Assembly (NCBI GenBank): GCA_020746875.1
Contig: JAGTJL010000009.1
Coordinates: forward strand, 1,736,001-1,800,000
Direction of reading: 5' to 3'
DNA length: 64,000 bases
Source: Rhexocercosporidium sp. MPI-PUGE-AT-0058
Taxonomy: Eukaryota > Ascomycota > Leotiomycetes > Helotiales
Shown: positions 1-11,893 of the stretch, piece by piece
How positions within the stretch are numbered: position 1 is the stretch's first letter
How the letters are laid out: the number at the start of each line of letters is the position of its first letter
Translations under genes and position numbers: made by a program
The notes under the pieces: generated by a model
The model's database searches: none
Told to the model about the DNA's origin: nothing
Seen by the model: the letters and a program-made list of their open reading frames with translations, nothing else

Positions 1-583
1 CGTACTTCTTTCTCACAGTGTCATTCCTTGCCCCCCCCCTTGTGTTATTTCCACACTACACTGCACTGCACCAGCAACTGCCCAACTAAATTAGCGTGGT
101 CTGCGCTACCGCCTTCGCATCGAGACTAGTGCGCTTTTGCGATTCCCTCATCCTGAGCGTAGTTGATACTGACTGGTATCTTCAATTCACTTCGGACTTC
201 ATTTTCAATTTATCACCTGGAGATTCCCTGACTCCGAAAAGTCTCTCATCCACTTCTTCCAACAGCAATTCACTCCGATCCTTTACTCTTCGGCTCATCA
301 CCCAGCCCCTTCTTGAACGGTTCCCTCCAAGCCGGAATTGATACATTCACGAGTATCCGCCCATTCCTCTATGGATTTCCGGTAACAATAGCTGGTCTCA
401 GGCGAAGAATCTCGCACAATAACAAGGGGAGGAGGACAGGTCGGAGTTCTGGAAGCTCTAGGAGTTGGATTGTGCTATACGGGTTTGCCCTCACCAAGTC
501 TTTCGCCTGATTCACCTGGTCCTTCAACACCTACTGTCAACATACCCTCACCTTCGACCTCGACTTCTTCAATATCAATCCTC
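1..583. promoter_or_regulatory. Upstream region of the cyclin gene
   Basis: There is no convincing gene here. The stretch is pyrimidine-rich and is probably the promoter and 5' leader of the downstream cyclin. The cyclin frame stays open back to an ATG at 470, so a slightly earlier start is possible. Confidence 0.4.
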
Positions 584-2582
584 ATGTATCGAACAGCAGA
601 AAGACCGGCCCCTCTCGATTTTCTTTTACCGTCACCACACCCAAGCTATAACATCGACAGAAGGAAAGATTTGGGTCAACTACAATCCCTCCCACACCGA
701 GCTCCTGTCTACCTCGAGGCACCGACTAGAGAAGGACTTCGAACACCTCCTACCGACGATATGGCAACTGCATACCAGAACAATTTCAGCCATGGCTACC
801 CAACTAGTGGTAGAAACTCTGAGTACCTTTCGGTAGAAAGTACTCCAAGCAACTATGGTGGAACATACAGCAGTAATAGTGCACCCGCGCAAGCAAGACA
901 ATACATGTCAATGACACAGCCGCCTCCTGCTTCAGCTTCGACTCTACGGAGAGAAGTTCAAGGTCCTATCACAGTCGCTTCTCAACCACCAAGTCCCGAA
1001 CCCACCCAGAGAACGAGTTATCTATCACACGAGGAACCATCCAACAGAAAAGGCACCACCGACGCGATACGCCCGAGTATGCAGATACCGAAGTCTATCA
1101 GTCCAAATGGTGGCAGCTTGGCCGAGTTCGCAGCTCAGGTATGTTGACAAGGTTGATCTTGGATGCTTTTTACTGACATTGATAGATTACATGTCTGTTC
1201 TGGTTTGAGTCGACCGAGACCCTGCAAAAGGCGGAAAAAGAATTGCCATCTTCGGCCACGGTCAAACAACTGGAGAAGGAGGCACTTCCATCGAGCGGCT
1301 TCCGAAAATGGGTTGTTACAATTTTGTCGACTACACAGGTTACCGACAATGTCATCATTCTCGCACTCCTGTTCATCTACCGTTTGAAGACCAGCAATCC
1401 AGCAGTCAAAGGCAGAAGTGGAAGCGAATACAGATTGTTGACCGTGGCTCTGATGTTGGGTAACAAATGTACGTGTTTCTGAGACCGGAAGATTTGGTTG
1501 GTGCTAACATATTTGTAGTCCTGGATGACAATACATACACAAACAAGACTTGGGCTGAAGTATCAGGGATTGCTGTAGGCGAAATCCATGTTATGGAAGT
1601 CGAATTCCTGAGCAATATGAGATACAGTCTCCTGGCATCAAAGGATCAATGGGCGGAATGGCACGAGAAATTGAGGAACATCCGTAATTACTGCAACAGG
1701 GCAGCGGAGGTCCCGGTTCAAATATCCACCCAGGCATTTTCGACTTTGCACCCAAATCTACCATCGCCACCCTCCACTCAAACCTCGCCTCCAACGCACC
1801 CATACCTACCTCCCTCTTCAACCTTCATGACTGGTCATCAATGGCCTGCCAACAATTCCCTTCCTCCGATTTCCTCGCCACTCACAAGCCTTCCGGAAGC
1901 CGAGTATCAGAGATATTCTAGGAAGCGAAGCTACGATGGGGAAGCAGACGAACCTGTGGCAAAGCGGATCACAAGACCGCAAAACGGCCCTGCTCAATAT
2001 GCTCCACCCATCCCACCGTTGAGACAAGATGCTCGTCGACTACCTGTCCCTGACTTGACAATCTCGACCAGCCAAGCTATGAGCAATGGATACAGTGCGC
2101 CAACAAGCATGTCGCAGAACGCTCCTCTCCTGCCTCCTTTAGGCGGACGATCCATGTCAGCCGTCTATGCTCCATCTACACCTTCGTCCTGGACACCAGC
2201 CCCCATGCTCACCCCAAGCGGACACACCACCAGTGGTTACTCAACTCCTTCGCGCCGCCATAGCCCTCATTCTGTACAAGAACTCCTCTCATATGGATCC
2301 TCGCCAATTTCGGCAAACTTCCCAGCTCACAACCCTGGTCACGCTTCTCCTTCCATTTTCCTTCAACAACGTTCGTCGCCATACAAACCGGTCCGAAATG
2401 TCAACACTCTTCTTTATCCTCCTCCTTCTGCATCGATGCACGATTACTCGATCAACACCGATCAAATGCACTATCAGCCCCTGGGGAAAAGAAACGACTA
2501 CCGAGCAGGAATTGTCCCCGATTACTCTCACCCTGCCCCATACCAATGGCCGGCACTCCGCCAACCAAACTTCCACGCCTAA
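584..2582 (+). CDS. Pho85-type cyclin (Pcl/Clg1-like)
   Basis: Exons 584-1138, 1186-1468 and 1519-2582 give about 633 residues. The cyclin box runs over the exon 1/2 junction into exon 3 (about residues 184-335). It starts ITCLFWFES, and the core LMLGNKFLDDNTYTNKTW is split by the second intron. These are hallmarks of the PF08613 cyclins that partner the Pho85/CDK5 kinase in polarity, nutrient and cell-cycle control. Both introns have good branch points (tactgac, gctaacat). The N-terminal 185 and C-terminal 300 residues are low-complexity Ser/Pro/Thr-rich and probably disordered, with many SP/TP sites. This layout is usual for fungal Clg1-like cyclins. Start choice is uncertain: in-frame ATGs lie at 470, 584 and 761. 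The family call is firm; the exact subfamily is inference. Confidence 0.85.
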
Positions 2583-3441
2583 TCAGCTGGCCACTTTTCT
2601 TCTCTCTTTTCCAGACTTGGCACCATTGTTTTTCGGCGTCAAAGAAAAGGCATAGAGCATCTGTTTTTCTGGTTTTAAAAGAAAGTCGGGTCCTAGATGA
2701 GGCTCGCGTGTACTGCATGACTCGGCGTTTTTGATCCTTATTCGTTCTTTTCATTTTATTTTTACAGCGACCTCAAGAATGAGCAGCGTTGATATACCAT
2801 TGCATGGCCGGGTGTTTGGGAGGCATTACTTCGAAGCTAGGAACGCTCGAGTAGCATTTGTATTTCTGCATTTTTTTTTTTTCCTTCTCCCTTCAAGGGG
2901 TGAATACAACGAGCACGCATGGCATTCAGATTTGCGATCGCGTTGGGATTGAGCAAAGGCTGGAATGGGGGATTGGAGAGGCGAGATAGCACAAAACTGT
3001 ACTCTTACTCATACACAGTTAGACAATTGAAACTGTATTCCCTCAACCATGACCACTCGATGATTGAAATGTGCACGATCTGATTTGGATCTTCACTTCT
3101 CGTCTAATCTGGAAACCATAAACACCCCAGTTTTGGTCATGTGGCATACGTCACGAGATCTCGGCAGAGTTGCCTCGGCTCTTGGTCTTGGTCTTGCCCA
3201 TCGAGCTACAGTACCGATGTCAAACCTCATCACGGCATTTGAATCAGTCAACCAGCTTCAGGTACCCATCTCATCTTCATTGTATATAATTCATCTCCAA
3301 TACCAAAGCCTAGCTTTCACCTCATCCACTTACTTCTCCTCGTCCGAACTTAGGTAACATCCTTACATGAAGCTGAGTTCGTACTAATAACACTAAAACG
3401 GCTCTATACTCTCACTATTTAATATCACCACCACAACAACC
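2583..3441. other. Intergenic, no gene seen
   Basis: This holds the 3' flank of the cyclin gene and the upstream region of the thioesterase gene. It contains a poly-T tract near 2870. No ORF here has family features or a splice-consistent extension. Confidence 0.5.
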
Positions 3442-5169
3442 ATGTCCATGCCCAAAAACAGCCCGAATCGGCTACCATTCACTGAACTCATGAGTCTCAT
3501 CCCCTTACCTCCGTCCCCAGAAACTGAAAACGTACATGGAGAAAGAGGGGAAGAACGGTTCATGTCCATCCGGCCTTCGTATAATCCTGGCCAAGGCTCT
3601 GCGTATGGAGGACATGTCTTTGCGCAGAGTGTGTGGGCGGCGAGCTTCACTGTGGGGGAGGGTATGGTTGTGCATGTAAGACTTTTTCTTCATGATGTGT
3701 CTGTTTGGAATGAATGGTTTGAGTACCTTTCTATATTGTCTTCATTTCTGGTGGGGCGCGGTTTCATTCCAAATCTTTGGTTTGAGATCGTCATACTCGT
3801 GATCTTCAGTTTAGGACGGTCACATCTCAGGGTGACAGGTTTAAGCTTTGTTCTCGGCTTTCTTGAAAATATCTTCCGGTTTCTGTTATGTTGTTTTTGT
3901 TTCATTTAGAGCATTTCGTTAACACCGCTCACAGAACGTCCACGGCTTCTTCCCACTCCCCGGGCTAGTCGACCGTCCATATATCTACAGCATCACGCAT
4001 CTCTCCGAAGGCCGCTCATACTGCACGCGGCAGGTAACCGTACGGCAACCGCTCTCGCCATCCAAATCCACCTCCAAATCTTCATATTCATCGTCAGATC
4101 CAGTCCTCAAATTCAGTATTGAAGATGTCCAAGGAGAACTAGGCAAGATATGTTTCTCGTCAATGATCAGTTTCAAGAGAGACGAGGAATATGTGAAGGG
4201 CCATCAGATAGGGGTTGGTGTTAGGGAGAGGTACGGGAGTATTGTTGAGGGGAAGAGGCCAGAGAGTTGGCCGCTTGTTCCGAGGGTTGATGCACCTTGG
4301 TGAGTTTTTATATCTCTTTTTCTATGTGACTTCAGTGAATTCGGTACTTGAAATTTGCATTTCTAGTCATGTGAATTAGAGAGTTTTTGGTTGTTTTAAT
4401 AAAGGATAGCAGAAATTGGTACTACAGACTCTTAGAACTTGACGCAGTCACATTCTGTACTTTCCCAATGCTCCAATATCCTCTTTCCACCTTCAAGCAG
4501 AATCATATCACGCTTCTTTTAAACACAGACTAATACCTCACCCAACTCAGGGCCAACCGCGCAACTGCCCGCTACCCCACACCCAATACCTTCCCCGGCC
4601 TAACCCTGCACCGCGTCGACATGTCCCCCTTCAACACCACCCTCCCCCCAACCTCCTACCGCCAACTAACCTACTACACACCTCTCGGGTCCCTTCCTCT
4701 CTCCTCTCCCAACCTCCACGCCTGTGCACACCTCTACGCTAGCGATCGCAACTCCCTCTATCTCATCCCCAACGCTCTGAACACCGCTGAGGAGATCCGG
4801 CAAATGGGCAGCCTATCGCATTCTGTGGTTTTCCACGTCTCGAGTCAAGAGTTGTTGATGAGGGAGGGGGAATGGTGTGTTCAAGAGGCGTGGACGCCTA
4901 GGAGTGGGAGTGGGAGGGGGATACATGAGAGTTGGATTTGGAAATTGGAAGATGGAGAGGAGGAAGGTGGGAAGGGGAGGGATGTGCATATTGCTAGTTC
5001 GTGGCAGGAGGGGGTGGTGCGGTATTCGGAGAAGAGAGAAGAGCAGAAGCAGAGGTTGCTCTGGTTTGAGGGGATGAGGAAGATGGGGATGGTAGGTGAG
5101 GATGTTTGTGTTGAGGAGGGCCTGCCGCCTTTAAGTGATGGAAAAGAGAGGCCGAGAGGGAAGTTATAG
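3442..5169 (+). CDS. Acyl-CoA thioesterase, double-hotdog (TesB/ACOT8-like)
   Basis: Exons 3442-3675, 3935-4299 and 4551-5169 give 405 residues. The N-terminal hotdog carries YGGHVFAQSVWAA followed across intron 1 by NVHGFFPLPG and GRSYCTRQV, the usual TesB signature for hydrolysis of acyl-CoA to free acid and CoA. The C-terminal hotdog carries SLSHSVVFH, GRGI and WQEGVVR. The QEG glutamine of the Asp-Thr-Gln catalytic set is present. The Asp normally found in S-[LI]-D-H is Ser here (codon 4816-4818), so activity may be reduced or lost. The protein ends GKL, a poor match to the peroxisomal PTS1 consensus, so location is open. The last 80 residues are rich in Gly, Glu and Lys. Intron 2 has an ACTAAT branch point. 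Confidence 0.85.
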
Positions 5170-6003
5170 GGTTCAGAAGGACTAGATGGATTGGGTGTGG
5201 AGCTAATTGTAGAACACACCTACTGAACACCAACTTCTAGACTTATTTCCCACTCATTCCTCACCCATTACAACATACACATATGTTAAAAATCATGTCA
5301 AGAAGTACTTTTCAGTATCTAGCTCTAGAAGCTAGGATTATGGGCGAATCTTACCACGATTCACGCCGCTGCTGGTTATCTTGAGAAACGCCTGCAAGAA
5401 AGACCCCAAAGAAAGAGAGCGACCAGGGACTTTATCCACCAACGCCAGAACATCCTTTCCCTCTCTTCCGAAGGAACCAGATACTATGAGACAAGTAGGC
5501 AGCCCCCTTACCCATCACCATAGAAAAAGAGAGAGTTGGAAGAGAAGCAAAGCAAGGGTGGATCAAAAGCAAAACCAAGAGCCATCTACACACCCATCAA
5601 CCACACAATATATCCATAAGAGGGACCCATACAAATCAAAAAGGACTTATCGTCATGTGCGTCCCAGGATGGCCACAAAATGAGCCTACGGAGAGAACCG
5701 CAACCGAATTCTGTGCCCATGAAAGTCCGAAAGGCCCAAAGTGGACCTTAGAAGAAGCCAGCCAACTTTCAATTCCACGAAAACTGTAATATGCTATGAG
5801 GACAGTGGTGAACGCAGGGGAAACAGTAGACTATGGTGGTTTTTGTCATTTCCGCTGAGCAATCGAAAGAAAGAGTTCGGGGGAATGGTAATCAGCGTTG
5901 GTATCCATCAAAATCGTTGAAGTGATTGAGAAGCGTCAGAATTGAAGTGTTAGCCTAGCATCTGTTCATGATCCGTTGTAAATGAGTGGTATAATTACGC
6001 GTG
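5170..6003. other. Intergenic between convergent genes
   Basis: This lies between the thioesterase stop and the end of the minus-strand gene at 6004. It probably holds both 3' UTRs. No supported gene is visible. Confidence 0.45.
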
Positions 6004-6647
6004 CTAGGCCTCTCGCTCAGCAGCCTCAGCAGCTCGAATAATCTACAAGTGTAACAGGTCAGTCTCCACCATAAGGTATGCTTATTTGAACGATCAATGA
6101 CTTACCTGGTCATTCTGCTTTCTCGCAAGAGCCTCTGCCTATTGACCGAATAATCAGCTTAGGTCTCCGGAGCAGATCAGTTCGTGTGCAGACTCACCTT
6201 AAATCTCTTCGTGTTCTCCTTCGGCAAATTGTGCCTCTTCACCTCTTTCTGCGACGCACCCAACACCCTAACGCCGCAATTCTGCACTCCTCAAGCCTCC
6301 GAGGCTACTCCCCTATCCCGCTTCCGACCACGCTTTGAGATGACACGTGCGCTTGCGAGCTGCGCGGTCTCAAAATGCTTGTATTTACACTTTGAGTAGC
6401 GAAAGGTGTAGAATATTCCGCTGTTGGTTGGAATCTCGGAGATGTAGTCCCGAGCGTTCAGGATGGAGAATTGAACGGTTGGCAGGGCTGGGGTGATCGG
6501 GGAAACTGGTTGTTGGGGTTTGCCTGCACTGGCGTCTTTTCCTTGGGGAAATCCTTCTTCGACTTCTGACTCGACAAGATCTTCTGGAAGTAGCTTTGGG
6601 GCTGTAATATCACCGTAGGATGAAGCCTCGTCGCAGGAGGGACGCAT
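6004..6647 (-). CDS. Small uncharacterised gene, possibly disrupted
   Basis: Two 3'-terminal exons are well supported: 6106-6138 and 6004-6042. They are joined to an upstream exon ending at 6198 by introns with GTGAGT/GTAAGT donors, TAG acceptors and a CTGAC branch point. They encode a charged Ala/Glu/Lys/Arg-rich tail (KENTKRFK, AEALARKQNDQ, AAEAAEREA). The upstream exon is in the same frame as an open stretch from an ATG at 6647, but one in-frame TGA near 6289 separates them. That is either a small intron I could not place or a nonsense mutation. I do not recognise the product. Confidence 0.4.
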
Positions 6648-7791
6648 GAGAGACGCGTTTGTGCCTTTTGTCTCGACGAGGCTGAATCAGACAGGCAGGG
6701 ACTAGCGCGAGCCTCTACCTTGTCCCCGGGGGGTGTTCGAATAAAGTATTCAATGCATTTGTGGAGGCTTTGATCGAGGAGCCTCATCGTGGGCATGCAT
6801 TTCTGCTTGGTTGTGGTGGAAATCACAACAAAGTCTGTCAGGGCTCGGTTCTGGAGCCAATAAATAAGTGGCGTTGGTATGTTGCTCGGTTCGATGATTA
6901 GCTGTTATCACTCCTCCCCTTAAACAACCTTCAGGGTTGTGAAATGGTCACTAAACCTGGTTAGATAGGCTCAAGACTTCTTAAAGGGGCATTTGAACCT
7001 TTGGCGGTATGAAAGTCTTTACGAAGTTGGTGCTTCATGCTGGACACTACAGTCCTTGCCATGCTGGCGCGTCCTCAAAGCTGCAAAGAAGAATGATGCT
7101 AAGTGCATGTAAGCTGCCTCTTGAGAAAACGACTTTTTCCTCTCCTTCTTAATAGCCATTAAAATAGCTGCTAGTCTGCATGAATTCGGGGCTGCTACTG
7201 TTCAAGGAGAGCCATTCTTAGATGTGGCTACTACACGTCCTCCATGATTGGGAACAACAGAAAGATTGGGATGCATCACTGACGGAATCAATCCTTGACC
7301 AAGAACCATGATTCAACATTAGTGGCTCGATTTTTGATGAAGCCTTAGAGGAAACGGCATGTATTACAGGCTCCAACAAAGGTTACTCAATTTTGTCTCG
7401 GACAAATCAACATTGTCAAGTCTCATCAGACTTCCATGCAATTGCTTAGCTACTTAATCTTCTACTCCGAGACCGAGAAACGGAAAGCAAGTCAATGCTT
7501 AGGTTTCCTCGATAATGGAATCAGAGAAGTTAACATCCTAGCACGAGGCAGCCATCACTTCTGTGGACAGGCACCCAACCAATTGAGAGGAGAGAGCCCA
7601 AACCTATACCCTGTCCAGCTCCTTTCTTTGCCACCCCAAACTAGTCACCGGGGAAGCGGCCACCAATCATCGAAATGATTCTGTTTTGAAACACAGTGCC
7701 GAAAATTCTTATGGTCTCCCAAACTTCAATCTCTGCGGATTAAAAGGGAGTGTCACAACTCCAGCACAAAATCCAGCCTGCATTCTCATGG
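6648..7791. other. Unannotated stretch
   Basis: No ORF here has recognisable domains or good splice structure. The composition is ordinary. It may hold the 5' part of the small minus-strand gene and the 3' flank of the gene ending at 7792. Confidence 0.4.
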
Positions 7792-8910
7792 CTACGTAGA
7801 AGGCGAGAACATGCTTTGCTCGTGCAATGCCACAGAATGTTCTGTGGCATCCTCGATCAAAGAGCCGTGGGCTTCAACTACAGCTTCAAAACCTTTTCCG
7901 AATTTGTGTATCTCTTGATGCCTAGAATCTTGGGACCTTCTGAAGTGGTTACCGAATCCTGAAGTGGAATAGCCAGCTACACCACAAATTGGACAGCCAA
8001 GAATGTAGTAACGACCTTGGAACTGTATAATACAGTCGTACCTTCGCAACTGTTTCATCTTGAGGGTCGAAGGACGTATCATCTGACTGTGTTGAGCTGG
8101 ACCCGGTAAGAGTGCTGTCGAATTTTCACGAGATTGTCCATTAGACTTGCTGGAAGTCGCCGGACTATCGAAGTTTGCAAGTCCAGGTGCAAAATGATCA
8201 TCACCTGTATTGGTTGGAGGGCTATGCGAGGGGAAATGATCGTTTGTGACCAAAACTTGCTGCTGACCTTCCGGTGTATTTCTCTTCGAGTGGACATGAT
8301 TGCGTTGAAAGGCGGTGCCAGAATATTGCATGGCGGAGGTCATGTCAGAGTTTTCAATATCTGCATGGAGGGCACTCGAGGTACTGCCGCTGACACTACT
8401 CGGGAATTGATTGTAGGGTGTGGGAGAATCACTGTAGCTGTTCTGAACGCGCTTCTGAAGGCCCGTCTGGAGGCCCCTCCAGTAGCCCTTCTCGTAGCCT
8501 TGTTTGTGACCTTCATCATAGTCCGTATTATCGAGGTAAGCGAAGTCATTGTATGTGTTAGGTCCAGGACTCAAGATTGCTGAAGGATTATAATGCCCAG
8601 TATCGTGGTTGCCGAATGCTTCATCGCTCCCATATGTTCCGACGTGCTGGTTGATGTAAAAAGCTTGCTGGCGGGGTAGGATTCCGATTGGGCGATAAGC
8701 AGGTCCTTGAAGAAGACTACCTGCTAATTCAGGTTGAGGGTTGAAGGGATAAACGCTGTCAAATAGAAAGCTGCTTGTGTCCGATAAAAAGCCATTATTC
8801 TGGCATCCGGTGTATTCGTTTGAGCCGAATTCCTGGACGGTATTTGGTGCCTGCCCGTGGTCATTTGCTGCTTGAGCTTGATGATTGAGTTGGTCCTCTC
8901 TACCATCCAT
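7792..8910 (-). CDS. Unnamed protein with C-terminal Cys/His domain (copy 1)
   Basis: This is a single-exon frame of 372 residues from the ATG at 8910. An in-frame ATG at 8982 adds 24 residues that look like leader. Residues 1 to about 270 are low-complexity, rich in Asn, Ser, Gln, Gly and Tyr, and probably disordered. The C-terminal region (about 7836-8034) is folded-looking: CIIQFQGRYYILGCPICG, then spaced His residues, then EAVVEAHG and DATE. The C-x2-C plus later His residues suggest a zinc-binding finger, but the spacing is not a classical C2H2. The same domain closes the gene at 11894, so the two are paralogues in this region. A DNA- or protein-binding role is possible. I know of no named family and assign no function. 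Confidence 0.65.
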   Translation of the reverse strand: MDGREDQLNHQAQAANDHGQAPNTVQEFGSNEYTGCQNNGFLSDTSSFLFDSVYPFNPQPELAGSLLQGPAYRPIGILPRQQAFYINQHVGTYGSDEAFGNHDTGHYNPSAILSPGPNTYNDFAYLDNTDYDEGHKQGYEKGYWRGLQTGLQKRVQNSYSDSPTPYNQFPSSVSGSTSSALHADIENSDMTSAMQYSGTAFQRNHVHSKRNTPEGQQQVLVTNDHFPSHSPPTNTGDDHFAPGLANFDSPATSSKSNGQSRENSTALLPGPAQHSQMIRPSTLKMKQLRRYDCIIQFQGRYYILGCPICGVAGYSTSGFGNHFRRSQDSRHQEIHKFGKGFEAVVEAHGSLIEDATEHSVALHEQSMFSPST

Positions 8911-11893
8911 GGTGAATATTCGCCGAGTTGACTGTTGATAGATATGTAGTGGTACTCGAGTACACGGGCGGGTTTTGAACATGCATGCGTCGACTTTGTA
9001 GGAGAGCTGTACTCGGGCGAAATCACACCTTGAGCATTTGGTTGAATAGAAAGGTACGTTCGACTTCGATACCCAGCGAGGTAGCTACATCAAAATAAAT
9101 GAAGCTACTGTAAAGCATCCGCGTTCTTCTAATAGCTGAGAGGACTCCATGAATGGAAGCTGCCGTTAATGGGCACCTAGCTTATTGATAGATAAAGAAG
9201 AAAGAACGAATCAGACCTTGAAATGAGTCTCGATTCCGAGCCCCTTATCTGAATTTGACCTCCATATATTCATGACCGGAGTTCTAGTGGTCATATTTAA
9301 ATACAGCTATCCTTTCGAGTGAATTGACACTAGTTGAAGCATGGAGCTCAATTGTGCAAGGTTCGCATCACTCGAATAGTATAGTCCATACCGCAACCCA
9401 TCACTGAAGAATGAACAAACTAAACAAAATTTCCGGGGACTGCCATAACTTATAAGTGCCACATAAATTATATTTGTTCACGAGGCACCTGGTTTCAATT
9501 CCAAACAGAACATTCTGTTGAACGTCGCCGCCATGAACACACTGCCGAGACATGCCCAAGGGGCGTGGAGGCCACGTACTGTATGCTAATGCACCAAGAG
9601 GAAAATATATGCAGCTAAATTGAACCTATGTCGCCCCTCACTTCCCAAAAAAAGGAGACACATTATGCAGCATTTTCGGTGCAGTAGAACGATGCCTACC
9701 TCGTGTTGACATGGAAGACTTTTAAGCGAAAGAAATCTAGCATTCTTGGCAAGTTCTTTGAAAGGTATTGCAAGAGGGGACTCAAATATAATACAAGCCA
9801 AAATTGCGGTCCAGGTTTTATAGAAGGGCGGGCAATACAGTAGAACTATCAACGAGTATGCAATTAATGCTTGAAATTTCATAGTTTGCTATTCCTCGCA
9901 GCCGCAAAAACGACTCCACCACCCGGCCCCACTCCCTTCAGCAACAAGACAACAATACAGCACAAGACACAAGACAAGATAAATCAACAACAATACCAAT
10001 CACAAAAGATGACAGCCAGTATAGGTTCGAAGCAGTGCCAGAAGCAGCAATCATCTTCTTCGGCACCGCCACGCATACTGATTTCTGGATTGGAATCGGG
10101 GGGCATGCCTACTTCAAGCCTCTATGATTTAGAAGGGAGGTTAGCAGAGACCCTTTAGGGTGATGAAAAGGAAACCTTACGGGCTGGGAGGCGGTGCCCG
10201 AGGTGTTTGTCTGGATTGCAGATGCAGACATAGGCTCTCGGCGTGGGGTTTGCTTAGTGGCGATGGAGTTCATCTTGTCTGAAGGTGAGGCTATTAATCC
10301 AAGATACCGAGGTGGATACCGAGGTGGATAGCGATCTAGAATTTGGAATTCCAGTGGAGTGAAAACTTACCTCTTTGAAATGTCTGGAAAATGGTAATGC
10401 AGTTGAGATCTGCCGTTGCGTATGACTTCAGTCTTTTGTGAGTAGATATGTGAAGGCGATGCACCAAGAAGAGGATATTATGTATCTTTCTCAGCAGCGA
10501 ATGACTCAATTCCAGCTTGAAGCATTCAATAATCACTCATGGCCGGTTGTCACTTCTGTTCGTTGCTTCTGTTTGTAAATTTTGGTCCACGAAGCAAGCG
10601 CGGGTACAAGGTGATCCGGGGAGCAGTTTGTCGTTTGCTAGAGACGTGACTTTAAGGGTTATAACTCCGTGAAAGAGCCCAAACTGCGGAAAGTGATCCC
10701 TTGTGAGTGAAATTCGTAAATGTCACAGATATCCAGCAGATTCACGTTTTCCTTCCAAACCCATTAGCCCCGTCCCCTGAAAGCCCCGCGAAGGACAAGC
10801 TGGTTGTTTGCAGCGACTTTATGGACCTATCGTTTAAGTCGAACAAACCCTGAAATGCTACAGTAAAATAGTTGCTACTTTTCCAAACAATTTTCCGCCG
10901 GATACTTAAAAGAAAGATCGATGCCATATTCCATCAAATCCCCTCCCTAATTACTACTCCTCTAGATCTACTTTCTCTAGAAGTCACACAGAGACTAGAG
11001 ACTGGTGGATTGATCATATCACATTAATTGAGATATGTATACTTCAAGGGCTTGCGTTTGCAAGGTCGGGTAATCAAAGCTCCCGAAAGTGAAGAAAGTG
11101 AAAGTCAGGCACCCAATCTGGGCATAAGACCACTAACTTGGCGGTACAAAAGAAAGTAAGCAACACCTACCGTTGAATAGAAGCCCTCACTAGGTTTTCT
11201 TGCCATCCAAGTCTACTAATATATCCATATATCTACAATCATTTAAAACTTAATGCTTAGTATGAATTAATCGTTTCATAGCGGGAAAAAATCTTCAAAG
11301 AGAACGCAACCCCCGCGCTTGAAATAGGTTTCGAGTGTAAATTGCTTTCTAGAAACGTCAAGAATGGGTCGGACGTTCATATACAGGGCCTTGAGATTCT
11401 TGAAGCGTGAATTCCAGCAATTCACATACATCAACAAGAACACAATCCTTGATTCACCGCAGCAGCTCATAACGTCCTAAGCCGATGTCCTACTCTTCCA
11501 TATATTCAAACAACCTTCTTATTCACTAAACCAACCTCTTACATCATAGCCAGATATCTCACCCACCAGGTCAAGATCTCGCTAAGCTCTCTTTGTCAAC
11601 AAAGCCCCTCATCTCCCAGCGATGATTGAACGACAAAAACGATGAATACACATTCATCGCATTCACCTGGCGGTAGAGCGAGTCGTCACGCGACCCTGCC
11701 AGCGGCCGCACAGCGCTCGAGCCACCGCCACTGGACCTTTATGAGGATATAAACTCCCCTTGTCTTCGATTCAAGACCAGAGGGGTTTTTTTTCGAGGCA
11801 ACTCTTCGACTTACAATTTCGACACACTTTACTTTGACCAAGAATCCTCAGATAACATTCCTTTAAATAGCCAGCAAACTCCTCTTCATCAGA
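8911..11893. other. 3-kb intergenic region between the two Cys/His-domain genes
   Basis: The two paralogous genes diverge from this region. It contains a short imperfect duplication near 10304-10327 (ATACCGAGGTGG twice) and a possible 5' leader with a short ORF near 10009-10158. No coding gene here is supported. A TATA-like gaggatataaac lies at about 11745, upstream of the gene at 11894. Confidence 0.45.

Noticed and set aside
9871..10158. ORF starting like a signal peptide, then Gln/Ser-rich
   Set aside because: The middle looks like an untranslated CA/AAC-rich leader, no domain is visible and no splice structure supports it.
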